This document shows, piece after piece, positions 8,629 through 17,030 of a stretch of DNA of 39,310 nucleotides. The notes below the pieces were generated by a model. The model did not search any database. It was not told the DNA's origin and saw only the letters and a program-made list of their open reading frames with translations. The position numbers were made by a program, and so were the translations under genes. Position 1 is the stretch's first letter, and every line of letters begins with the position of its first letter. Source of the stretch: Brevirhabdus sp. (GTDB lineage: Bacteria; Pseudomonadota; Alphaproteobacteria; Rhodobacterales; Rhodobacteraceae); assembly GCA_024637315.1 (NCBI GenBank), contig JAGXFH010000004.1, forward strand, positions 85,351-124,660, given 5' to 3'.

Positions 8629-9993
8629 TTACCCCGCGCCGAATATCTCGCCCACGAAACTGGTCAGGTCCGACATCTGCCTGATGCCCTGTCCGTCGCC
8701 TGCGCCAAGTTTGCTTCTGGTCGGGGCAATAGCCTGAGAGAACCCCAATTTTCGAGCTTCTTTCAGGCGGTTTTCTGTCTGCCCGACCGGTCGCAAGGCC
8801 CCTGATAGACTGATTTCTCCGAAAACCACAGTATCGGGGGGGATCGCGACATCTTCTCTGGCGGAAAGTAGCGCAGCCGCAACAGCCAGATCTGCGGCGG
8901 GTTCACTGACTTTGAGGCCCCCCGCGACATTCAGATAGACGTCGAGCCCGGTGAACGGGATGCCGCAGCGGCTTTCCAGAACCGCGAGGATCATCGCTAG
9001 CCGCCCGCCATCCCAGCCGACAACCGTGCGGCGCGGTTGGCTGTGCGGGGTTGGTGCGACGAGCGCCTGAAATTCGACCAGGACCGGGCGGGTGCCCTCG
9101 ATCCCGGCGAAAACCACGCTTCCGGGGGCAGGCGTGTCGCGCTCCGAGAGGAACAGCGCCGAGGGGTTGGTGACTTCGGCCAGCCCCTCGCCGGTCATTT
9201 CGAAGACGCCGATCTCGTCGGCCGGGCCGAAGCGGTTCTTGACCGCGCGCAGGATGCGGAACTGGTGGCCGCGCTCGCCCTCGAAATAAAGCACGGTATC
9301 GACCATGTGCTCGATCACACGCGGGCCGGCGATCTGGCCTTCCTTGGTTACATGGCCGACCAGCATCACCGACATGTTCTTGCGCTTGGCAAAATTGGTC
9401 AGCTCGTGCGCCGCCGCTCGCACCTGACTGACCGACCCTGGCGCGCTTTCGACGTTGTCGGCCCACATAGTCTGGATCGAATCAATGATCGCAAGGTCGG
9501 GTTTCTCGGCCTCGAGCGTGGTCAGGATGTCGCGCAGATTGGTTTCAGCGGCCAATTGCACGGCGGCATCCGACAGGCCCAGACGTCGGGCGCGCATCCG
9601 CACTTGCGCCGTGGCTTCCTCGCCCGAGACATAAATCACCTTCAGCCCCGCGCGGGCGAAACTGGCGGCGGCCTGCAAGAGCAGCGTCGATTTGCCGATG
9701 CCGGGATCGCCGCCGACCAGTATCGCGCTGGCGGGCACAAGGCCGCCGCCCAACACGCGGTCGAATTCTTCGATCCCGGACCCTGTGCGGGGTGGTGGGG
9801 TTTCCTCGGTTCTGAGATCGGACAGGTCCATTCGCGAACCGCGCTTGGTGCCAAGCGATTTTTTCGCCGGGCCAGCCGAGATCGGCACATCCTCGGTGAT
9901 GGAATTCCACTCGCCACAGGCATCGCAACGCCCGGACCACTTGTTGTGGACGGCGCCGCAAGCAGTGCAGGAAAAGGTTATCGGCTTGGCCAT
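8629..9993 (-). CDS. radA: DNA repair protein RadA
   Basis: RadA (Sms) is a RecA-related ATPase that drives branch migration in recombination and repair. The 454-residue product has an N-terminal four-Cys zinc finger (CTAC near residue 10, CDAC near 24), Walker A GGDPGIGKSTL (about 94-104), and the RadA-specific KNRFG motif in VKNRFGPADEIGVFEM. The C-terminal half matches the Lon-protease-like domain of the family (ESRCGIPFTGLDVYLNVAGG, SLSGALRPV). Length is normal. It lies 23 bases upstream of cvpA on the same strand, so the two are likely cotranscribed. Confidence 0.96.
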   Translation of the reverse strand: MAKPITFSCTACGAVHNKWSGRCDACGEWNSITEDVPISAGPAKKSLGTKRGSRMDLSDLRTEETPPPRTGSGIEEFDRVLGGGLVPASAILVGGDPGIGKSTLLLQAAASFARAGLKVIYVSGEEATAQVRMRARRLGLSDAAVQLAAETNLRDILTTLEAEKPDLAIIDSIQTMWADNVESAPGSVSQVRAAAHELTNFAKRKNMSVMLVGHVTKEGQIAGPRVIEHMVDTVLYFEGERGHQFRILRAVKNRFGPADEIGVFEMTGEGLAEVTNPSALFLSERDTPAPGSVVFAGIEGTRPVLVEFQALVAPTPHSQPRRTVVGWDGGRLAMILAVLESRCGIPFTGLDVYLNVAGGLKVSEPAADLAVAAALLSAREDVAIPPDTVVFGEISLSGALRPVGQTENRLKEARKLGFSQAIAPTRSKLGAGDGQGIRQMSDLTSFVGEIFGAG

Positions 9994-10045
9994 GATTCCT
10001 CTCTACCGAACCGGACCGTCGCCACAAAGTACGTCCTGGGGGAAG

Positions 10046-10477
10046 TCATGATCTGCGGCCGCTGAGCAAGGAAATCGCCAGCGAGGCGAGGATGCAGAAG
10101 GTGAATAAATAAAGCCCCCAAGCGGTCTCCACCCGCGCCATGCCGACGCCTTTGACGACAACGATGTAAAGCGCGATCAAGAATACATCGGCCATCGCCA
10201 GCTTGCCCATGATGTGCAGGGCCGGCATCAGCCGCGGCGAGGCCATGCGGAAATGCACCAGCGCCAAGCCGATGGTCTTCATGTAGGGCGCGAAAAGCGC
10301 GAAGATCGTGACCAGCAGCGCCAAAACCACATCGGTTCCCCAGAGCGATTGCAGCCCCGAGATCACCGAGATTTCAGACAGACCGAACAACGGCAGGATC
10401 CCGGCCCGCATCAGTGGCGCGAACCAGGCGATGGGAAACAGGACCAACAGGGCCAGATTGGCGTAGCGAAACATCAT
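10046..10477 (-). CDS. Paraquat-inducible protein A-like membrane protein
   Basis: This 143-residue integral membrane protein has about four transmembrane helices. The sequence (FAPYMKTIGLALVHF, MGKLAMADVFLIALYIVVVKG, AWGLYLFTFCILAS) matches one PqiA repeat. E. coli PqiA has two such repeats with Cys-rich segments; here there is a single unit and no zinc-ribbon cysteines. PqiA-type proteins act with MCE proteins in lipid movement across the envelope. No MCE protein is adjacent, although MlaE/MlaF lie about 1 kb away on the same strand. Start is the ATG at 10477, the first of two consecutive ATG codons. Confidence 0.8.
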   Translation of the reverse strand: MMFRYANLALLVLFPIAWFAPLMRAGILPLFGLSEISVISGLQSLWGTDVVLALLVTIFALFAPYMKTIGLALVHFRMASPRLMPALHIMGKLAMADVFLIALYIVVVKGVGMARVETAWGLYLFTFCILASLAISLLSGRRS

Positions 10478-10533
10478 GGCGAGGGCTTACAGGAGCCATG
10501 CGGTCAGACCAAGAGGCGAATTGGGCAAGGCCA

Positions 10534-10872
10534 TCAGCCGGTCCGGCTTCGTCGTAATCTGCGTTTGTGACGCGAGGTCGATTTCAGCAGGATCCGGCCA
10601 AAGAAGCTGAACCACGACACCGCCAGCGCCAGCAGCATGAACCCGTCACTGGCCAGCGAGGAGCTTAGAATTTCGCCCAGTCGGAGCAGGACGAAGAGTC
10701 CGTTGAACGACAGTGCGAGGACACCAAGCACTGTCGCTGCGGCAAGCAGCGGCGACTTCCGTGACCAGCCGATGCGCTTTTGCCGACGCAAGATGGTCAC
10801 AACCAGAAGCACTGGCGGCAAGAGAATTGCCAGCAGCAGCAGAATCACGAAAACAGGCAGCAGCGGCTGCAT
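10534..10872 (-). CDS. Small membrane protein of unknown function
   Basis: I do not recognise a family for this 112-residue protein. It has three hydrophobic segments (about residues 4-27, 42-62 and 72-92) and a strongly basic C-terminus (TSRHKRRLRRSR), suggesting an inner-membrane protein with a cytoplasmic tail. I chose the ATG at 10872 because GGAGGTG lies about 7 bases before it. A longer frame reaches 10929 but overlaps the likely promoter. It lies 56 bases upstream of the pqiA-like gene on the same strand and probably leads that transcript. A function in envelope lipid handling is only a guess from the neighbours. Confidence 0.7.
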   Translation of the reverse strand: MQPLLPVFVILLLLAILLPPVLLVVTILRRQKRIGWSRKSPLLAAATVLGVLALSFNGLFVLLRLGEILSSSLASDGFMLLALAVSWFSFFGRILLKSTSRHKRRLRRSRTG

Positions 10873-10899
10873 CACACACACCTCCAACAGCCTTGAATG

Positions 10900-10929
10900 A
10901 TAGCATGACAAAAATAGCAACAGTGTCAA
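10900..10929 (-). promoter_or_regulatory. Putative promoter of the small membrane protein gene
   Basis: A perfect TTGACA (10929-10924) is followed after 18 bases by TGCTAT (10905-10900), a weak -10 box. It lies in an AT-rich patch about 28 bases upstream of the ATG at 10872. The -35 match is strong and the -10 assignment is uncertain. Confidence 0.45.
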
Positions 10930-10999
10930 TTATCTGTGGGGCATTGTTGCCATGTCGGGCCCTGGTGTCGCAATTGCCCGCCACGATAGTCCGGGCCAG

Positions 11000-11746
11000 T
11001 CAACGCACCGCTGCAATCGGTCCCTCGGCGCGGCCGTGGATGAACTGGTCGAGATAGGGGTCGCCGCTGTCGTCCAATTGGCTGATGGGGCCGGTCCACT
11101 GGATGATGCCGTCATGCAGCATCGCGACCTTGTCGGCGATGGCGCGTACACTTGACATGTCATGGGTGATCGTCATGGCGGTCGCGCCCATTTCGGTGAC
11201 GATTTCGCGGATCAGCTCATTGATGACGCCGGCCATGATCGGGTCGAGGCCAGTCGTGGGTTCGTCAAAGAAGATAATCTCGGGTTCGGCGGCGATGGCG
11301 CGGGCAAGGCCGACGCGTTTCTGCATGCCACCGGAAAGTTCCGCAGGGTAGAGTTCGGCGACATCGGGTGACAGGCCGACGCGGCGGAGTTTCTCAACGG
11401 CGATTTCCTTCGCCTCGGCCTTGGGCCGTTTCAGCGAGCCGCGCAGCAGTCGAAAGGTGACGTTCTGCCAGACGCTGAGCGAGTCGAACAATGCTCCGCC
11501 CTGAAACAGCATGCCGAACCGGGCGAGGAAGGCATCGCGTTCCGCGGTCTTCACGTCTTGCCCATCCAGAAGGATGGTCCCCGAAGTTGGTTGAACAAGG
11601 CCAAGGATGCATTTGAGAAGAACTGACTTTCCGGTTCCGGAACCCCCGATGATCACCATGCTTTCGGCCTTTGGAATCGTCAGGTTGACCCCCCGCAGCA
11701 CCCTATTGGAGCCGAAGTTCTTATGGATATCGCGTAGTTCGATCAT
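11000..11746 (-). CDS. mlaF: ABC transporter ATP-binding protein, MlaF type
   Basis: This is the ATPase subunit of an MCE/Mla-type transporter that moves phospholipids between the outer and inner membranes. The 248-residue product has Walker A GGSGTGKSVLL (about residues 35-45), the signature LSGGMQKRVGLARA (about 139-152), Walker B IIFFDEP (about 158-164) and the H-loop in ITHDMSS. GGMQKRV is typical of the Mla/Mkl subgroup. It overlaps mlaE by four bases (ATGA). No mlaD (MCE substrate-binding subunit), mlaC or mlaB follows; the next gene downstream is the unknown membrane protein. The partner MCE protein must be encoded elsewhere. Confidence 0.93.
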   Translation of the reverse strand: MIELRDIHKNFGSNRVLRGVNLTIPKAESMVIIGGSGTGKSVLLKCILGLVQPTSGTILLDGQDVKTAERDAFLARFGMLFQGGALFDSLSVWQNVTFRLLRGSLKRPKAEAKEIAVEKLRRVGLSPDVAELYPAELSGGMQKRVGLARAIAAEPEIIFFDEPTTGLDPIMAGVINELIREIVTEMGATAMTITHDMSSVRAIADKVAMLHDGIIQWTGPISQLDDSGDPYLDQFIHGRAEGPIAAVR

Positions 11747-12528
11747 GCCGAGAAGAACAACGATGTGAGAATGAAGTTGGCGGCGAGGATCAGCACCGCC
11801 GCCGCCTCGACCGAGGATTTGGTGGCGCGGCCGACGCCCTGCGCCCCGCGGCCCGCCGCCATGCCGTAATAGCAGCCCATCACGGCGGCGATGAAGCCGA
11901 AGACAGCGCCCTTGGCGAGGCTTGACCAGATGTCGATGGCTTCTAGGAAATCGACGGTGTTTTTGAGGTACGTGGCGCGGTTGAATCCAAGTTGCTCGGT
12001 CCCGACCAGAAAGCCGCCCATGACCCCGATGATGTCGCCAAGCCCGACCAGCAGTGGCACGACAAACAGCGCCGCCAGCACGCGCGGCACGGTCAGATAT
12101 TTCATCGGATGGGTAGACAGCGTGGTAAGCGCATCGATCTGCTCGGTCACTTTCATCGTGGCGATCTCGGCGGCGATCGACGAGGTGACGCGGGCGGCGA
12201 TCATCAGGCCCACGAGCACCGGGCCAAGCTCGCGGACCATGCCGATGGCGACGATCTGCGGTACCACCGCCTCGGCCGAGAAGCGAGATCCTCCGGCATA
12301 GATCTGCAAGGCCAGCGCGCCGCCGGTGAAGAGCGCCGTCAGCCCGACGACGGGAAGGCTGAAATAGCCGATAGTCAAAAGGGAGTGGGCGAATTCCCTT
12401 ATGTAGAACGGCGGCCGGACCATGTGGCTGGCAGCATCGGCGGCGTAGATCGTGACGCGACCGATGGCGGCCAGGACCGCCAGAATCGTAGCGCCGATCC
12501 GGGCAAGAAAACCAGCCGCCAATGTCAT
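11743..12528 (-). CDS. mlaE: ABC transporter permease, MlaE type
   Basis: This is the permease subunit of the Mla/MCE phospholipid transporter, an inner-membrane protein of 261 residues with about five or six hydrophobic segments. Family features include [18 protein letters not shown] and [16 protein letters not shown] in the central region, the most conserved part of MlaE, and [20 protein letters not shown] near the C-terminus. It overlaps alr upstream and mlaF downstream by four bases each, so alr-mlaE-mlaF read as one translationally coupled unit. Confidence 0.94.
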   Translation of the reverse strand: MTLAAGFLARIGATILAVLAAIGRVTIYAADAASHMVRPPFYIREFAHSLLTIGYFSLPVVGLTALFTGGALALQIYAGGSRFSAEAVVPQIVAIGMVRELGPVLVGLMIAARVTSSIAAEIATMKVTEQIDALTTLSTHPMKYLTVPRVLAALFVVPLLVGLGDIIGVMGGFLVGTEQLGFNRATYLKNTVDFLEAIDIWSSLAKGAVFGFIAAVMGCYYGMAAGRGAQGVGRATKSSVEAAAVLILAANFILTSLFFSA

Positions 12529-13574
12529 CTCCCGCCGCCTGCGTAGCGCCGTGTGAAACGATTGCCGAGAGAGGTCAGAACCTCGTAGCCGATCGTGCAG
12601 GCGAGATCAGCCAGATCGTCGATGCCCTGCGACGGACAAAGCAGGTCGAGGCTGCGTGGCGGTTCGGCCAGATCGGTGACATCGACGGTGATCAGATCCA
12701 TCGAGATACGGCCGATGACGGGGCAGGCAATGTCATCGCTATAAAGATGCAGCTTGCCAGCGAGATGGCGGAAGATGCCGTCGGCATAGCCGACACTGAC
12801 GGTGGCCACTTTTGTCGCGCGCTCGGCGGTCCAGATGCTACCGTAGCCCACGACCTCGCCGGGGTCGACCTCTCGGACTTGGACCACTGGCAACGACAGA
12901 TGCGTGACCGGATTGGCATCAGCGAAGGGCAGGCCTCCGTAAAGCCCGATCCCGGGGCGGATCAGGTCGAAATGGTATTCAGGGCCAAGCAGCGTGCCGC
13001 CGGTTGCCGCCAGTGAGCGCGGCACACCAAGCCCGTCGCTCATCTCGCGGAAGCTGGCGAGTTGCTGCTCGTTCATCGGGTGGTCGGGCTCGTCGGCGCA
13101 GGCCAGATGCGAGATCAGCAGCCGTGGCCCGGCGGTCATCGCCAGGTCGCGGACAGCGAACCATTCGCCCGGCTCCATCCCCAGCCGGTTCATGCCGGTA
13201 TCAAGCTGGATGCCGAACGGATGACCCGGCAAAGCCTCGAGATGCCGGGTCAGTTGTGCCACAGAGTTCAGCATGGGCACCAACTGCATGTCGTGGATCA
13301 TGTCGGTGTCGCCGGCCATATGGCCCGAGAAGATGTTGATCTCGGGCCCCGGGCCGATGGCGCCGCGCAAGGCGGCGCCCTCGTCGGCGGTGGCGACGAA
13401 AAACCGCCGGGCGCCCGCCTGCATCAGCGCCCGTGCGACGCGTCCGGCGCCCAGCCCGTAGCCGTCCGCCTTGACGACCGCGCCGGTCTCGACCGTTTCG
13501 CCGGAGATTTCGTTCAGCGCCTGCCAATTGGCGGTCAGCGCGTCGAGGTCGATGGTCAGGGTTGCATTCGCCAT
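12525..13574 (-). CDS. alr: Alanine racemase
   Basis: Alr interconverts L- and D-alanine, supplying D-Ala for peptidoglycan. The 349-residue product has the pyridoxal-phosphate lysine in [10 protein letters not shown] (about residues 33-42) and the second catalytic base, a Tyr, in VSVGYADGI (about 248-256). [14 protein letters not shown] and the C-terminal [16 protein letters not shown] are also typical. I chose the ATG at 13574 ([10 protein letters not shown]) because similar enzymes begin near there, although the frame stays open for 24 more codons upstream. alr beside dnaB is a common alphaproteobacterial arrangement; here other genes separate them. Confidence 0.95.
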   Translation of the reverse strand: MANATLTIDLDALTANWQALNEISGETVETGAVVKADGYGLGAGRVARALMQAGARRFFVATADEGAALRGAIGPGPEINIFSGHMAGDTDMIHDMQLVPMLNSVAQLTRHLEALPGHPFGIQLDTGMNRLGMEPGEWFAVRDLAMTAGPRLLISHLACADEPDHPMNEQQLASFREMSDGLGVPRSLAATGGTLLGPEYHFDLIRPGIGLYGGLPFADANPVTHLSLPVVQVREVDPGEVVGYGSIWTAERATKVATVSVGYADGIFRHLAGKLHLYSDDIACPVIGRISMDLITVDVTDLAEPPRSLDLLCPSQGIDDLADLACTIGYEVLTSLGNRFTRRYAGGGR

Positions 13575-13659
13575 GCGGGGGTTTTGGCGCTCTGAGAGCG
13601 GGCGCGCAAGGGGAAAGGCTGCCAGACCCCGAGCCTCTGCCACCATCGCGGGACTCCGA

Positions 13660-14484
13660 TCAGGGCAGCACGCTGTCGCCCTGATATTGCCGCCAGATCT
13701 TTTCGCCGATCAGGCAATCGAACCCGCCACCTTGCTGCACGCGGATGATCTGCGACGCGGCGGGCGCGGGCGCGGGCGGCGGCGTGCCGGCAAGCTCCAG
13801 CACCAGCTTGCGGCGCACGGCGCCGGCAAAATCGGTCCAGGTCAGAACCGGGATGACGAAAGCGCCGGGGCCGCCGATCACGCAGTTGCGGTAGTAAAGA
13901 TCGAGATCGTCGAGATGCCAGGCGGCGCCGATGCCGTCGCGGGTCATCAGCGGCAGGCCGTTGATCACGATGCCCTGCGACAGCACTGCGTTGCGTTCGC
14001 GCAGGACCGGCGGTCCCTGATTGTTCGGACCGTCGCCCGAGACATCGATCACCCGGCGCAAGCCCGCGTAGCTGTTGGCCTCGATCGAGGCCGCCGCGAA
14101 GCGCAGCGCGCCCGAGATCGAGGTGCGCCGCATGCCGGAACTGAACCGCCGGGTCAGGGTGTCGGCGATGGCCCGTGCGTCTTGGCGGGTTTCCAGGATC
14201 TGCCAGTCGACGATGATGCGGTGCGACTCCTCGCCCGCCCATTCGATGTAGGAGATCGCGACCCGGCCCAGCAGCCCGCTTTGGATCGCGCCGAGCACGT
14301 CGTCGCTGGTCAGCGCCTCGGCGTAGCCACGGCGCTGGATTTCCAGCTCGGCCGGGCTCATCGAGCGCGACACGTCGACCATCAGCGCCAGCTCGACATC
14401 GACCTCGATCGGCTGGGCGGGGGCGGCGGTGGCGGCGCAGGAAAGTGCCCCCGCCGCCAGAAGAATGCAGGCAAGGCGACGCAT
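13660..14484 (-). CDS. DUF1194 secreted VWA-like protein
   Basis: This 274-residue protein has a clear signal peptide ([23 protein letters not shown]), so it is probably periplasmic or exported. The mature part begins with a von Willebrand A-type MIDAS motif ([16 protein letters not shown]) and continues with [13 protein letters not shown], which matches the DUF1194 family found widely in alphaproteobacteria. The function is unknown; VWA folds usually bind metal and protein partners. The frame is open to 14625 through an upstream repeat, but the signal peptide fixes the start at 14484. One copy of a ~205 bp dispersed repeat ends 27 bases upstream of this start and may supply its promoter. Confidence 0.85.
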   Translation of the reverse strand: MRRLACILLAAGALSCAATAAPAQPIEVDVELALMVDVSRSMSPAELEIQRRGYAEALTSDDVLGAIQSGLLGRVAISYIEWAGEESHRIIVDWQILETRQDARAIADTLTRRFSSGMRRTSISGALRFAAASIEANSYAGLRRVIDVSGDGPNNQGPPVLRERNAVLSQGIVINGLPLMTRDGIGAAWHLDDLDLYYRNCVIGGPGAFVIPVLTWTDFAGAVRRKLVLELAGTPPPAPAPAASQIIRVQQGGGFDCLIGEKIWRQYQGDSVLP

Positions 14485-14510
14485 GGGGAGAGCCTGACCT
14501 GCCGGCGCCT

Positions 14511-14716
14511 GGCTGTCCAATGAAGTTTTGGGGATCTGGCGGGCCGGGACGGGGGATGGCGGGCTGAACCCCGGCCCGGCAGGCCCAGGGCGTCCACATG
14601 TGCACGCTAAGGGGTTTGCTTGCAAATCAACGGGTTAGAGAATTTCGTTCAGGATATGTTAACGGTTCCGTGGCGGCGGGCGGTGGGGATTGACACAAGC
14701 GGTTGGGACGGCGGGA
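14511..14716 (+). repeat. Dispersed intergenic repeat, copy A
   Basis: This segment aligns from end to end with 17031-17232 in the same orientation. The first 26 bases are identical. Other strongly conserved blocks are the cacatgtg palindrome, ttgcaaatcaa, gttaac, gcgggcggtgggg and ttgacacaag. Identity is about 80 percent by eye, with small indels in the GC-rich part. There are no terminal inverted repeats and no transposase. It looks non-coding: the same reading frame is not preserved throughout. It lies directly upstream of the DUF1194 gene. Confidence 0.85.
14634..14662 (-). promoter_or_regulatory. Promoter-like core inside repeat copy A
   Basis: On the reverse strand TTAACA (14662-14657) and TCTAAC (14639-14634) are separated by 17 bases, facing the DUF1194 gene. 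The corresponding positions in copy B keep TTAACA and the 17-base spacing, with TCCAAC as the second box. Expression from it is an inference. Confidence 0.35.
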
Positions 14717-14971
14717 CTGGCGGATCTTGGCAGGGCGGGAGTCATTGCGCCATGGCGCACAAGGGCTCCGGTGGTGCGGCGGGGTGAACCCCGCCCCACG
14801 GGCCTATGTGGTGTGCAGTCGGTCCTCAGGTGCGCCGCAGTCCTCAATGAGGTTTGATCTGGCTAAAAAGTCGGCAGCTTCTGAATGTCTGCTTGGAGTC
14901 CGAGGTGTCGATGTGTCGCTGCGCAGCGAAGGTCTGCTCCTGCCAATCAATGGTTCGGACGATGAGTTCTC
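14717..14971. other. Intergenic stretch without a supported gene
   Basis: This stretch lies between repeat copy A and the 3' end of the Crp-family gene. I see no frame with recognisable protein features, no good terminator and no RNA gene. It includes a small hairpin-like run near 14784-14799 (ggggtgaaccccgccc). Confidence 0.5.
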
Positions 14972-15490
14972 TCACTTTCGCCGCCGTGCAAGCTCGCGAT
15001 AAAGCGCGGGTGGCGATACACCAATCTGATCGGCAACTCTTATCCATTCACCCGTCGGTGGCTCACCATGCAGATCCAGCCACGCCTCCAGCCTGTCGGA
15101 CACCCGACGCAGGCGCAATATCTCGATGCGCGCTCGCTGGGACTGGACCTCTTTGGCATGAGTTTCGATCAGGCTCAAAGCAGCGTCCGGCCGTTCGCGC
15201 AGCGCAGACCGAAAGGCGTCGCGAGGCATGATCGCGATCTGGGCATTGGTGCGTGCAATCGCATCGCAATGATAGGTCGTGGAGAAAAAGGATGCCTCGG
15301 CCAGTGCCATTCCGACCGTGGCAACGTTTAGCGTCAGTGCTGTTCCATCCCTGAGGGGGCGCTCGAGTGCGATCATGCCGGATCGAACGAGATACATCGC
15401 ATGGACGTGATTTTCCCTGCGGAAGACGACGGCCCCCTGCGCGAATGTCTTGGTTGGCGCGTCATCAAATATATGCTGCCAGTCGGACAT
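14972..15490 (-). CDS. Crp/Fnr family transcriptional regulator
   Basis: This 172-residue regulator is shorter than Crp (about 210). It has an N-terminal cyclic-nucleotide-binding-like barrel (about residues 8-110, with the family-type VVFRRENHVHAMYLVRSGMIALER), a dimerisation helix (about 112-140) and a C-terminal helix-turn-helix (VADQIGVSPPALYRELARRR). Only one Cys is present, so it lacks the Fe-S ligands of FNR, and the ligand is unknown. It is divergent from a His-rich periplasmic protein 66 bases away, which is probably its target. The start could be the ATG at 15490 or 15502; neither has a Shine-Dalgarno sequence. Both ATGs lie in a palindrome resembling an FNR box, suggesting autoregulation. 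Confidence 0.85.
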   Translation of the reverse strand: MSDWQHIFDDAPTKTFAQGAVVFRRENHVHAMYLVRSGMIALERPLRDGTALTLNVATVGMALAEASFFSTTYHCDAIARTNAQIAIMPRDAFRSALRERPDAALSLIETHAKEVQSQRARIEILRLRRVSDRLEAWLDLHGEPPTGEWIRVADQIGVSPPALYRELARRRK

Positions 15491-15502
15491 GATAGAAATC
15501 AT
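15489..15502. promoter_or_regulatory. FNR/CRP-type palindrome on the regulator start codon
   Basis: The sequence aTGATagaaATCAt is a palindrome with the inner halves of the FNR-family consensus TTGAT-N4-ATCAA; only the outermost base of each half differs. It lies in the divergent region between the Crp-family gene and the His-rich protein gene, 55 bases upstream of the latter's ATG. Because it covers the regulator's own start codon, binding would block its expression. Both the match and the location suggest an operator, but no binding data exist. Confidence 0.5.
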
Positions 15503-15556
15503 ACGCTACGGCCGCTGTGTTTGATAGGGTGTTCTCAACAGATGCGAGGACACAGA

Positions 15557-16144
15557 ATGAAAACGAAGATGATCTTGATCGTGATGGCGCTGCTCGGTGG
15601 AACGGCTTTCGCGGCTGCTCAGACAACACATTCCGGTCACGATGACGGCATGGATCACGCGACACATACTCGAGACCAGCCGCTCCAAGACACGATCCTG
15701 ACCGAACCAGGACAAGGGGCTTTCGCCGCTCTGTCCGAGGTCGTGCGTGTGCTGGAGGCCGATCCTGACACAGACTGGGGCCAAGTCGATCTGGCGGGCC
15801 TGCGGGCACATTTGGTTGATATGGACCGCTTGGTTTCGGACACGATTGTCGAAGAGACACCACTGCCGGACGGCCTTTCCGCGATGGCGACGGGAGATAC
15901 CGACACGATCGCCACTCTCCGCCGCATGGTTCCTGCACACGCGGCCCAGCTGGCGCAGGACGACCGTTGGACCGTCGAGGCAGTCGATGCGGAAAACGGA
16001 GTGGAGCTTCGCGTGACGAGCGGCGATCCCGCCGTGGTGGCGCGAATAAAGGGGCTGGGGTTCTTCGGACTTATGGCAAGCCAAGACCATCACCGCGAAC
16101 ATCATATGATGATGGCGCGCGGAGAAGACGCCCACGCGCACTGA
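15557..16144 (+). CDS. His/Met-rich periplasmic protein of unknown function
   Basis: This 195-residue protein has a signal peptide (about residues 1-21, MKTKMILIVMALLGGTAFAA) and is probably periplasmic. The mature N-terminus (HSGHDDGMDHATH) and the C-terminus (HHREHHMMMARGEDAHAH) are rich in His, Met and Asp, suggesting metal binding, possibly copper. The body contains EADPDTDWGQVDLAGLRAHL and MVPAHAAQLAQDDRWTVEA, which recall a conserved hypothetical family seen in proteobacteria, without a known activity. The ATG at 15557 has GAGGA about 6 bases upstream; a longer open frame from 15401 crosses the regulator gene and is rejected. It is divergent from the Crp-family gene. Confidence 0.8.
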   Translation: MKTKMILIVMALLGGTAFAAAQTTHSGHDDGMDHATHTRDQPLQDTILTEPGQGAFAALSEVVRVLEADPDTDWGQVDLAGLRAHLVDMDRLVSDTIVEETPLPDGLSAMATGDTDTIATLRRMVPAHAAQLAQDDRWTVEAVDAENGVELRVTSGDPAVVARIKGLGFFGLMASQDHHREHHMMMARGEDAHAH

Positions 16145-16176
16145 CGCGATGCGACACGTCGGCCTAAAGTCGCGGT

Positions 16177-16377
16177 CTATGTTGTGGCGCAGGGGAAACC
16201 AGATCGATGACAACCTGCCGTTCGACTCGGCGGGTTGGACGGCAGCTTTTGTCCCGCGAACCGGACCGTCATTGTCGTGATGGCGAAAGGCCGGTTTGAT
16301 CCGCAAGTCGCCGAGCGTCCTGTTCGAGTTTCCGTAGCCTCGGGCTTGAAGGTCAGAAGAACGATATGGCGCAGCAT
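16177..16377 (-). pseudogene. Possible remnant of a Dabb-domain gene
   Basis: A reverse-strand frame opens with MLRHIVLLTFKPEATE, the typical beginning of stress-responsive alpha/beta-barrel (Dabb) proteins, and GAGG lies about 6 bases before the ATG. After about 16 codons the likeness stops, and the remaining 50 residues (TRTGRSATCGSN...) do not look like a Dabb domain in this or the other two frames. Real Dabb proteins run about 95-105 residues. I infer a truncated gene whose 3' part was replaced. The sequence from here to 16518 and 16145-16176 holds nothing else I can support. A chance match of 16 residues is the alternative. Confidence 0.35.
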
Positions 16378-16518
16378 CGAAACCTCGCTCTGGTCGTGTC
16401 CGACGCAGCCGCAGCCGATGCACCAAGGCGCCCCCCCGGCGGAACTTGTATCAATCGGAAGAACGGCCGCAGGGATATTTGGGACCGTTTGGCAGACCCG
16501 TGGGTCCTGGAAGATGCA

Positions 16519-16851
16519 TCACTTCTGGAGCGGGGTCGCTCCCGTCTCCACTCGGCTGATCTTGCCGTCCTTCTTGGTGCATGCCATCAGGACCGCCTCT
16601 CGGCTGCCATCAGGATAATCATTGATCGAGTGCACGACCAGAATGTCATCATTCTCGTAGATGCAGCGCCGCGACCCCATATCCATATCGCGGGACGCCA
16701 TCATCTTTCTGATCATGTCACCGAACTCGGCCTTGCTCATTTCCGACGCCGACTGATGCCGGACAAATACTGCGTCATCGTCATAAAGCGCGAGATACGC
16801 GTCTGCATCGCGGTTTGCGACAGCAGTGTTCATTTCCTCGAATACAGCCAT
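16519..16851 (-). CDS. NTF2-like / SnoaL-like domain protein
   Basis: This 110-residue cytoplasmic protein has the pattern of the NTF2-like (SnoaL/DUF4440) alpha+beta fold: a first helix with VANRDADAYLALYDDDAVFVRH, a central part with MIRKMMASRDMDM, and a last strand pair ending in ACTKKDGKISRVETG. Such domains serve in many small enzymes and binding proteins, so no substrate can be named. I chose the ATG at 16851, which has GGGGA about 8 bases upstream; a TTG two codons earlier is also possible. Repeat copy B lies about 180 bases upstream on the same side. Confidence 0.7.
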   Translation of the reverse strand: MAVFEEMNTAVANRDADAYLALYDDDAVFVRHQSASEMSKAEFGDMIRKMMASRDMDMGSRRCIYENDDILVVHSINDYPDGSREAVLMACTKKDGKISRVETGATPLQK

Positions 16852-17030
16852 CTTCAACGTCCCCTTATCCGTACTGTGATTTTACGACCCTCTGCCGTTT
16901 TTCCAAATGGAGCAACGATTCGAGGGCTGGTGTGCGGTTCAGGCCGGCTCGCAGTCAGACGCCAAGCGGCCGAAATCCAGGTTTTCCGGCAGCGCGCTTC
17001 CGAATTAGTCCCTGCAACTTCCGCTGCTCG

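Noticed and set aside
14485-14625. N-terminal extension of the DUF1194 protein through repeat copy A
   Set aside because: A signal peptide begins at the ATG at 14484; the extension is Pro-rich and made of repeat sequence.
14717-14971. Small coding gene in the gap after repeat copy A
   Set aside because: Short frames exist on both strands but none has a ribosome binding site or recognisable protein pattern.
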